DNA of 64,000 nucleotides from the NCBI RefSeq assembly GCF_047511655.1, contig NC_133396.1, positions 129,031,490 to 129,095,489 of the forward strand, written 5' to 3'. The notes beneath the pieces were generated by a model, which saw nothing but the letters and a program-made list of their open reading frames with translations, was not told the DNA's origin and made no database searches. This DNA is from Castor canadensis (Eukaryota > Chordata > Mammalia > Rodentia > Castoridae). Position 1 is the first letter of the stretch; each line of letters begins with the position of its first letter. The position numbers were made by a program, and so were the translations under genes. Below are positions 56,421 through 64,000 of the stretch, one piece after another.

Positions 56421-57433
56421 TCCTCTCATGATTTATGTGAACTAGAAGGACATCCACAGAGCCTTGAGAGAACCTTGAAAAGCCACACACACACACACAG
56501 CCCCACCCCTTGTTTCATTATCCACTCAAGCCAAAAAAGCATGGCTTAAATAGCAACCTGGGCTACATAAAGCTGGATGTTATGAAGGACTTCCTAAAAC
56601 CATTACCATCCACTTTGTTCCCCAACTCAAATGCCTACTGGGACCATGCAAGTGAGGGAAGCAGGCTGAGAGGCTGGAGGAGCTAACGAAGGCCACCCCA
56701 TTCTAAGAGGGCACTGCTCTCCAGCTCCAGCTGGTTGCTATTCTGCTGGAGAGTGACAAAGCTTCAGTTTTTCAAGAGAAGCCAAGAACCCAGAAGTTTA
56801 TATAAAACGTCCTACTGTTTAAGTACTGGCAACTAAATTTATGATTTTTAAAATACACAGGGGCCAAACAAAACATATCTGTCTGCCAAATTCTGCTCAC
56901 AGGCTGCCAGTTTGGAACCTCTGCCATGATACTTTCAAGCAGACCTTTCCAGTCAAGAGGGAAGAAGAACTGGGTGACACTGCACAAAAGGACATGGGTC
57001 CAAAACTGAGGGGCTCCAATTGGGGATGCTGCCAGAGCAAAGGCCCAGCAACCCTTTTCCCTCAACCTGGAAGGAATGAGACACCTAAATTAAATGCCAA
57101 ATTGTATATGAGTCTTCTCAGCATAAACATGGAGAATTCAGCAAGCCCAAAGATAAGCAAAGAAAGTGAGATCTAGGGGGATGTCTCAAAGATGATTATG
57201 CTAAAGAGAAATGACTTTTTGTGTCCTAAGAGTTAGAAGTAAAAGGATCAAATCCTCAAATTGCAGGAAGAAACAAGCATTCAATAAGAAAGACTTTCCC
57301 AACGGGGAGGCCTGTCACCACCCAGGACCATATCATGGAAAGAGATGAGAGGCACCTCCATTCCTGGAGATAGACTCCTAGCGCTGGGGGAGATGCTTGC
57401 TGGGGAGGTGACCCTGGCTTCAGCCTTGCTCAC

Positions 57434-57609
57434 CGATGGAAGCTGTCCACCATCTTCAGGTGGACCCGCAGATCCTTCTTGGTGAGGTGATCCAGCATGC
57501 GTGCATCCACTAGGCACTCCATGAAGTAGCTGCGGTACTGGGGGAGCCCCAGGCTGGGTAGCCATTCGTTTCCAATCCACTCATGGTTCATGTCTCCATA
57601 GGCCAGGGT
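57434..57609 (-). CDS. PPFIA4: Liprin-alpha-4, SAM2 main exon
   Basis: The 176-nt exon between CCCCAG/ACCCTG and CATCG/GTGAGC reads [40 protein letters not shown] and [18 protein letters not shown]. This is the second SAM domain. It begins in phase 0, so it can follow either the exon at 60373-60435 or the microexon at 59755-59781. Confidence 0.97.
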
Positions 57610-58782
57610 CTGGGGAATGAGAAGGAGGAGGCCATGGGGGAGGAAGGCAGAGCCATCAAGTTGCAGCTGGTTGGGAGAAACATTAATCCTACCCATGAGG
57701 GAGGGAGGGCAGTTCAATAAAATTTCAGTCTCTTTTCACTAAGGGGCTGGTAGTGGTGGGAGGTAGGGGATTTCAAATGGAACTTTTCAAGATCTCTAAA
57801 CAATCCGGTTCCACTCACGCATCAATTATCCAAACTAATGAACAGGCACAACTGTCCAGGCAGCAGAGAATATGAAATCCTTCCTGCCAACTCAGGAATG
57901 CATGTGCACGCTTGTGCAGCCGACCTGCCTCCCTGATTCTCAGCCTCAAGCCCACTGAGCCCAGGGGAGAGGCAACATTACAGTAGACCTGCAGAGTAGC
58001 AAAGGACACCAGCATTGCTTTGGGAAGTGAATGGCCTCACAGTCCACAGGGATGCTAACTATTGGCTGAAGACAGAAAAAAATAAACAGCAGGTGGCCAA
58101 TTTGGTTCCCTGAGCCTGGTCCTCTGCTCCAAGAATTCTCCAAGTCTTTCATTGCTTTCTCTGTGCACAGTCTCCACCTGGCTCTGAGAAGCCTGTGCTG
58201 TCTAGACATCCCCTCCTGACATGAGGGCACAAGGACTCCCTGACCACCCATCTTTAGAAAGCTCCAGTTTTGTTTTGTTTTGTTTTTTCTTACTGGGGGT
58301 GGGGGTGTTCCAGCATAAGCCAGAAAAGCTGCTGGATAAATTCTAAAAGAGCTGTGACACTTAAAGCTTCAGTTTTGACAGCAAACTCTCCACCACTCTT
58401 CCTTCATCCCATGTGACATTTTCAGACTGAAAGGTTCAATTCTGTTATCTTTTAAAAAGGAATTGTTTGTACATATAAAACTATATGTCACATCTGTTCA
58501 TTATTAAGCATAAAAACGAAGCTACCATCTGCAGAGGGGAAACAGAACATCACCCACAACCTCCCATCCACCCTTCCATTGTTCTTCCCCATGTCCTGCC
58601 CTGCTGTCCATCCCAAAGGTAAGCACTACATTGAGTTTTCTGTTTAGCCTTCTCATGCCTAAAAACTATTTTTAGTTTTTACAATCACCAGTGTAGATTT
58701 TTCTAAATAATTTTTATTTACTTTGCTTATTTTGAATTCTAGCATCAAATTCTATGAAGCCATTGTGATTTTCACTTTTTTT

Positions 58783-59118
58783 TGGGGGGGGGGGCAGTAC
58801 TGGAGTTTGAACTGAGGGCCTTAGCACTGGCTAGGCAGGAGTTCTATCATTTAAGACAGGCTTCTATCCTTTTTTTGGCTTTAGTTATTTTTCAGGTAGG
58901 GTCTTCCAGTTTTTCCTGGAGCCTGTCTTAGGCTGTGATCCTCCTACCTTTGCCTCCCATATAGTTGGGATGACAGGTAGGCACCACCACACCTGGCTTG
59001 TTGGTTAAGATGGGATTCTCCCTAGCTTTTTGCCCAGGCTGGCCTCGAACCTCAATCCTTCCTAACCCCTCCTCTTCAGTAGCTGGGATTTGAGGTGTGA
59101 GTCACCATGCCCAGCTAT
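58783..59118 (-). mobile_element. Composite SINE, antisense
   Basis: TTTT plus a G-run, the antisense tRNA-like unit AGTACTGGAGTTTGAACTGA, then B1-like units to GAGTCACCATGCCCAGCT. Confidence 0.8.
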
Positions 59119-59754
59119 TACACTTTCATTTAACATTGTTTCTCAGATCCTTCTATTTCCTCTGCCGAACTGTATTTTACTATGTGAATGTGCTTTGATT
59201 TGTCCAGTCTCCTGGGGGTGGTGCTTCCTGTAAATGGCTACTCCATGCTTTGTTCTTTACTGCACTTGTCACTATCTGAGATTGTCCCTTTATTTGTTGG
59301 TATTGTCCTTTTTGTCCCTAGTGACATTGTTCATTGATATTGCTCCTTTACTCATTTACTGTTCCATGAGGGCTTTTGCTTATTCATTTTTGTATCCAAC
59401 ACACTTAGAAAGGCTTAATACCTAGAAGATTCTCAATAAATAATCGCTCACTAAGTGAGTGAGTGAAAGGCCTTGGCACCAGGGATGCCCATGACAGCCA
59501 GGAGAGGATTATATGAATTTTCTTATTGTTCCTGAGAAGAGGGTCTAACTGTGGAGAACAGCCCTGCATGCTAGGGGCACAGCTGCCTCAGCTGCCATCT
59601 TGAGAGATCAGAACAAGGTACTAAAGAGGAAGTAGGGGACAAGATTCAGTGGAAGAATTGTGTCCAGGCTCTTCATATGTATGCACACTGGGGCTGTTGC
59701 AAAGATGCTGCCATGACCTTCGGAGAGCCAGCTCAACAAACCAGGGAGTCTTAC

Positions 59755-59781
59755 CTGGGCCCAGCTGCCCTCCTCTCTGTC
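59755..59781 (-). CDS. PPFIA4: Liprin-alpha-4, 27-nt microexon (DREEGSWAQ)
   Basis: On the - strand CCGGTTAG precedes GACAGAGAGGAGGGCAGCTG GGCCCAG, followed by the donor GTAAGA. The nine codons read DREEGSWAQ, close to the nine-residue insert that I recall in other liprin-alphas at this exact position, between the HEEME segment and [11 protein letters not shown]. The exon is phase 0 on both sides, so it can be included or skipped without a frameshift. Microexons of this kind are typically neuron-enriched, but expression is not visible here. Confidence 0.85.
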
Positions 59782-60372
59782 CTAACCGGAACCAGCGCCG
59801 CATGTCAGGGGAGACAGGAAAGTCAAGAACCTTGCACCTACACCCCAGGTTCCATCAAAAGGGGGAGAAAATCCCCCAGTGTCTGGGTGGGTGGCAGCTT
59901 CTTGGGATGGTTACTAGAGAATAGAAGCCTGATGCCTGTACCCATGTTTGTGGTGAGAGGGCAGCAAATGTGTGTGGCAAAAACCACGTTGCCCCACTTC
60001 CTGGGCTTGACTGGGAGAAAGGCACAATGCCAGGTGTTCCCACCCCCCTGTCCCCCCCACCAAGGAGCAAGCTAAGGGCAAGGCTTCTGTGGCTCAGGCC
60101 CATAAGCAGGGCAAATGCCTCAGCAGCCTAAGTAATCTCCCTGCAGTACATCAGGACCGGGGTGGCTAGTGACTCTGGAATAGACACCCCCCCGCCCCCC
60201 ACACACACATACACAAACTGTTCCCAACCTCACCCCTGCCCCCACAATGCTCTACCCTGAGAAAAGAACCCAACATTAGGGACATTACATCTACTGCCAG
60301 CCCCTGACTTTCCACTCCCTCCCTTTCATCCTCACAGGTGTCACTGGTCCTAGGGCCAAGGGTTAGACTCAC

Positions 60373-60435
60373 TGTTTTGGTGGATGTTGCCAGAGTTTCC
60401 ATCTCTTCATGGGTGACCCAGACATTCCCGGAAGA
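60373..60435 (-). CDS. PPFIA4: Liprin-alpha-4, SAM1-SAM2 linker exon
   Basis: The 63-nt phase-0 exon between CCTGCAG/TCTTCC and ACA/GTGAGT reads SSGNVWVTHEEMETLATSTK and T. The VW-THEEME motif is conserved in liprin-alphas. Confidence 0.93.
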
Positions 60436-61106
60436 CTGCAGGCAGAGAGGAAACCTAGCTGGTCTTGGGTGGGAGCCTCAAGGAGAAGGACAAAGTTCCC
60501 TTCCCCAAGTCTACTCCAGAGCTCTGCACATTGTCCAGCTCTGAGCAACTTCCTAACGGAGACCTATCTCTAGTATCATTGTATCCATGCTGCATAGCAT
60601 AGTGTTTGGGACACAGAAAGTTCTGGGTACACATTTCCTGGATGAATATGAATGAATGGTGCTGACCTGAAATGGGGGGCTGATTCCAATCCCAGAGATG
60701 AACAGTAAGATTTTACCTTGGGTTGGGGGGCAGACCACAGAATAGTCTATACTCTTGTGTTGAGGTTAGCGGGCAAGACAGAATTCATAAGGGCCCTATT
60801 GCCTCTACTTTCCCCAAGTTGACAGTACCATAGAACCCCTGAAGTCCTGTCCTAGAAACTCTGTTCAGAGAGCTAGAATTGTCAGGGGGTTGGAGCCCAT
60901 GAGTAGTAGACAGGGGACGGGGGACAGTGACCAAGGCCTGTAGTGATCCTCCAAGAATCAATGGCATACCCTTCTGAAGACCAAGACCCTTTGGTAGGGA
61001 TTGGAAGTTAAGGGGCAGAGCTCAATGCCACCAAAGGCCAATGGGAGTCTTTGCAAACACTATTCCAGGGCCTCAGTAAATGTTCAGAGTGAAGGAAGCC
61101 ACTCAC

Positions 61107-61307
61107 AGTTCTGGAGGTGGGCGGGGCTGAGGGGCTGGTCAGTGACACCATCTCCTGGATGGCCAGCCGAAGCTTGAGCCGGTGCAGGGCATTACTGATG
61201 CCAATCTCCCGCTGAATCTCTGTGTCTGATAGGGCAGACATGATGGCACCACTCTTGACGTTGGCCCGGCAGGCTGCCACATACCAGGCAGGCATCCCCA
61301 CCCACAG
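61107..61307 (-). CDS. PPFIA4: Liprin-alpha-4, SAM1 main exon
   Basis: The 201-nt phase-0 exon between GTCTGCAG/CTGTGG and AACT/GTGAGT reads [40 protein letters not shown] and [20 protein letters not shown], ending APPTSRT. It is the core of the first SAM domain and its C-terminal helix. Confidence 0.97.
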
Positions 61308-61834
61308 CTGCAGACATGGAGCACAGGGAGATAATTCAGTCTCTGCCCCCAAGGCCTGGGCCCCACTGCTGAGCGCTTGGCCATACCACGTGAGGGACAA
61401 GCCCAGACCTCAGTCTCAGTATGGCAAATGCAGAGCACAGCTTAGAAACATAGAGAGAATACTCATCAAATCCCTGCCTTTCCCATTTTACAGATTAAAA
61501 ATTTGAGGACTGGGAAGGCGAAGGGATTTTTCTCAGCATCACATGGGTGATCCTGAGGGCAGTCTGTAGGAGGAGTCTAAATGCCTGTGCCTCAGTGATT
61601 GGTCCCCTTAAACTTAACTGCCTGTGAGGCATCAGTAGGGAGCACTGATTCTGTCCTCTGAAGTTCGTGTGTGTTGGTGGGAGGAGTAAATGCTTGGTAT
61701 GGCACTTTTGCACTTGGGAAAGAGAAGCATGCAGGAAAAAGTATAGAAACACCACCCATTGACCAGGGTTCCTCATCCCATCTCATGTGGTCTTCCCTCC
61801 AGACCCCAGAGCAGACTCCCTCTCCCAGGCTCAC

Positions 61835-61916
61835 CTCCAGCCAGGAGACCACTGTGGGGCCATCCCACTGGGCAAAAGGCATTCCTTTTCTGCGAGCATC
61901 TTCAAGCAGTTGGTGT
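61835..61916 (-). CDS. PPFIA4: Liprin-alpha-4, start of SAM1
   Basis: The 82-nt exon between CTACAAG/ACACCA and GGAG/GTGAGC reads HQLLEDARRKGMPFAQWDGP and TVVSWLE. It includes the invariant FAQWDGPTVVSWLE at the start of SAM1. Its first base completes the Lys codon from the exon at 62405-62498. Confidence 0.95.
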
Positions 61917-62404
61917 CTTGTAGAAGGAGGAACAACAGACTCACTAGTCCTTCTTCCTCTCAACCAAGCTAACTCCACTGGGTCAGACTGGGCCAAGGGT
62001 TAGGACCCTCACTTCCCCAGCTCCCCATCCATGGACTCTTCTGCTCTACGCCTAAAGCAATGTGACACCAAGAAGTGGGACAGGATATCTCTCCAGATGA
62101 CAAGGGGCTCTCACGTTGTTTGGACATGACCTGATACATACTGACTTAGACATTTCAATCTGCCCTGCCAGGTCCTGGGTCACTCTCTCACAGCCCTCTT
62201 GTCTCCTTTTCCCTAGGATCATCCTAAGAACCTCCTCCCAACTCAGGACAGCCATGATGTGCCCACATGGAAGACCAGGACAAATCAGCTCACAAAGGGC
62301 CTTCCTGGGCTCTGGCTCCTGAGTTCAGTCCTATGGCAGTTCAGGGGAGGGTAGTGGGTGGGAGCCTGGGCCCACCCTGGCAATGCTTGGCCTGTGGCTC
62401 TTAC

Positions 62405-62498
62405 TTCTTCTTCAATCTCCGGTCCTTCTCTGCCTGGGTTCCCAGCTTGGCAGGGACCATGGGTTCCTGCAGACTGAGCTCGGAGTCTGTTAGCAGAA
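62405..62498 (-). CDS. PPFIA4: Liprin-alpha-4, exon preceding SAM1
   Basis: The 94-nt exon between CTTCCAG/TTCTGC and AAGAA/GTAAGA reads LLTDSELSLQEPMVPAKLGT and QAEKDRRLKK. The EKDRRLKKK run before HQLLEDARR is typical of liprin-alphas. It needs one base from an upstream exon that I could not identify, and the N-terminal coiled-coil exons lie beyond 64000. An internal AG (CTAACAG) could be an alternative acceptor. Confidence 0.88.
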
Positions 62499-64000
62499 CT
62501 GGAAGGGAAGATGGTGTGTTAGCTAGCCTCTGCTTCTCCTCCCTTGGCCTGGGCCTGGGATGCAGAGCAGAAGCAGGAAGAGGCTCTTCAGCATAGGACA
62601 ACCCAAGGAGGGCTGACAGGACCCACATCATTTTTAAAGCCTCCTCCCAGAGTCCCTGCATATAGGCAGTCCACACATGACACTGGGTGGATTGTAACCA
62701 GCCCAGATAGTATCCCTTGGAAGCCTCAGCCCTGGAGGTGTTTTTCAGCCAGATGGACCTAAGCTATCCCACTCTAGAATCCAAGACAGAGCCTATTTCT
62801 CCTCAAAGCCAAAGTGCAAAGCAAACCCAGAGGGCAAACATGAGTGGCCTATGAGGCTCAGAGAGGATTATTCACAGAGGGAAGTACCCCTGCCCCTAGC
62901 CTCTTTCTCTGGGTGTACTTACTTGCCCCAATTTCAAAGGGGAATATGCTCTGCTCTCTGTCTATTGAGGATTCCCTGAATTCATGCCAGACCCCTACAG
63001 AATTCATGGCAAAGGGCAGCATCTTGGAGTTCACTCAAGTCCTGGCCATTCCCCCACTGCACGCAGGCAGCAGGTGTGGATAATCCAGAAGCCAGTCTAA
63101 GGTGAGTTGAGTTATGGAGCCAACACATTTCACAAAATGCCTCTCCCCCGGATCAGACCTTTCTGCTTCCTCCCCTGTGGCTGGCTCCACAGTTCCCCTC
63201 ACCCATGACGATGGAAAGGAGGGAGCTCTACCTGTTCCTGGGCTGAGACTTCCACTTCTGAGCAGAAGTACTCGTCTCCACCACCCCCTCCTCGCTCAGC
63301 TAGTTGTGTTCTGATTCATACCTTCTTAAGGCGCAGGAAGGTCTAATTATGCATTGGGGTTCAAAGGTTCCCTTCTTCTAGCTGATCCAGTTCCTCCCCT
63401 GTATGATTCATCAATGTTTCCACTGCCTCGGGTACTTCTAACCCTCTTCTACCAGCTTCAGAGCTGGCCCAGCCCAATTGTCCATCCTCTTCCTATTCTT
63501 TCCTCTCACCCCTCCACTCACCGCATACATCCGGCAACAAAGCCCTCACACTCACACATCTTTCCCTCTCCCAGATCGCACCCCTCTCACCATACACACA
63601 GATCTCTTCTTGGTATGGCTAATTCCTATCCTCCTTCAAGCTTCAGCTCTGGTGATGCTTAACAAAGGAAGCCTTTCCCACTCCCACCACTCTAGCTGGT
63701 TCTGAGCTGCTGGAACCCCTGGGTCTCTCCAGCAGAGAGATACTGTGTGGGAATCATCTAACTTTTTCCTATTCACTGAACACTGAGCTTCTTGAGGAAT
63801 GGGCTATCACTTCAACCCCTGATCTGGTACTATGCCATACAGGGGTTACTCAGTAAATGTTAGGCCATGACTGGACAGATGATGCAAGAAAAGGAAGGAG
63901 GGAGGGGAAGGAAGAAAGGAAAGAAGGAATGTGGGTGAGGGAGGATGAAAGCAGCTATTGTGTACCTCCCACACACCAAGCACAACCTGAGCTTTATACC
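62499..64000 (-). other. PPFIA4: PPFIA4 intron to window edge
   Basis: No exon can be assigned. Donor-like sites occur on the - strand near 62922, 63202 and 63323, without convincing coding sequence. A GGAA-rich tract is at 63887-63932. Confidence 0.55.
63887..63932. repeat. (GGAA)n purine-rich tract
   Basis: Imperfect GGAA/GGGA units of about 45 bp. Confidence 0.85.

Larger units (their letters stand above)
54184..57433 (-). other. PPFIA4: PPFIA4 intron
   Basis: MIR-like relics at 54420-54560, 55195-55360, 55465-55590 and 56285-56420, plus one SINE at 55687-55880. No exon is recognised. Confidence 0.7.

Noticed and set aside
1-64000. CRISPR arrays, operons, phage or plasmid features
   Set aside because: The window is a spliced mammalian locus with SINEs, LINEs and ERVs; no direct-repeat/spacer pattern is present.

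Overview
The window is mammalian nuclear DNA, most likely from a rodent close to the beaver (Castor). The tRNA-like SINE that recurs throughout, often fused to B1-like 7SL monomers, and the B1 elements match what I remember of Castorimorpha and not of mouse, squirrel or kangaroo rat. The species call rests on repeat recognition only. Two protein-coding genes are recognised. Myogenin (MYOG) is complete in three exons on the + strand (CDS 36610-38550, 224 codons), with a canonical muscle promoter just upstream. Liprin-alpha-4 (PPFIA4) is on the - strand and lies tail-to-tail with MYOG. The window holds its 3' half, about 62.5 kb down to about 44 kb, which encodes the three SAM domains and the C-terminus. 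MYOG and PPFIA4 are also convergent neighbours in human. ADORA1, the next gene beyond MYOG in human, shows no coding exon here.

Layout. 1-5885: degraded class I endogenous retrovirus on the - strand (5' LTR, tRNA-His-type primer site, gag, protease and integrase remnants; no recognisable reverse transcriptase). 6.5-8.2 kb: an antisense MaLR LTR interrupted by what looks like a LINE-1-processed copy of another retroviral transcript, which is itself interrupted by a 145-bp retroposon. 8.5-20.2 kb: repeat-dense DNA dominated by one old, broken + strand LINE-1 and nested SINEs, MaLR LTRs and microsatellites. 20.2-36.4 kb: intergenic DNA upstream of MYOG with MIR/L2 relics, an antisense LINE-1 block (26.1-28.6 kb) and some repeat-poor stretches. 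36.4-39.3 kb: MYOG. 39.3-44.0 kb: convergent intergenic gap. 44.0-64.0 kb: PPFIA4.

Most interesting points. First, PPFIA4 appears to have two alternative C-termini. A 108-bp cassette exon at 46627-46734, in the right phase and with good splice sites, would end the protein in VRTYSC, the PDZ-binding tail of other liprin-alphas. Skipping it gives an end in AHSHYLYGHMLSAFRD. Second, a 27-nt microexon (59755-59781; DREEGSWAQ) sits between SAM1 and SAM2. Third, the 6.57-7.89 kb element has the R-U5-...-U3-R-poly(A) structure and long target-site duplication expected of LINE-1 retrotransposition of a retroviral RNA. Fourth, the longest MYOG open frame starts 25 codons too early: its first ATG overlaps the TATA-like element and probably lies upstream of the transcription start. 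No bacterial-type system, CRISPR array or functional RNA gene was found.
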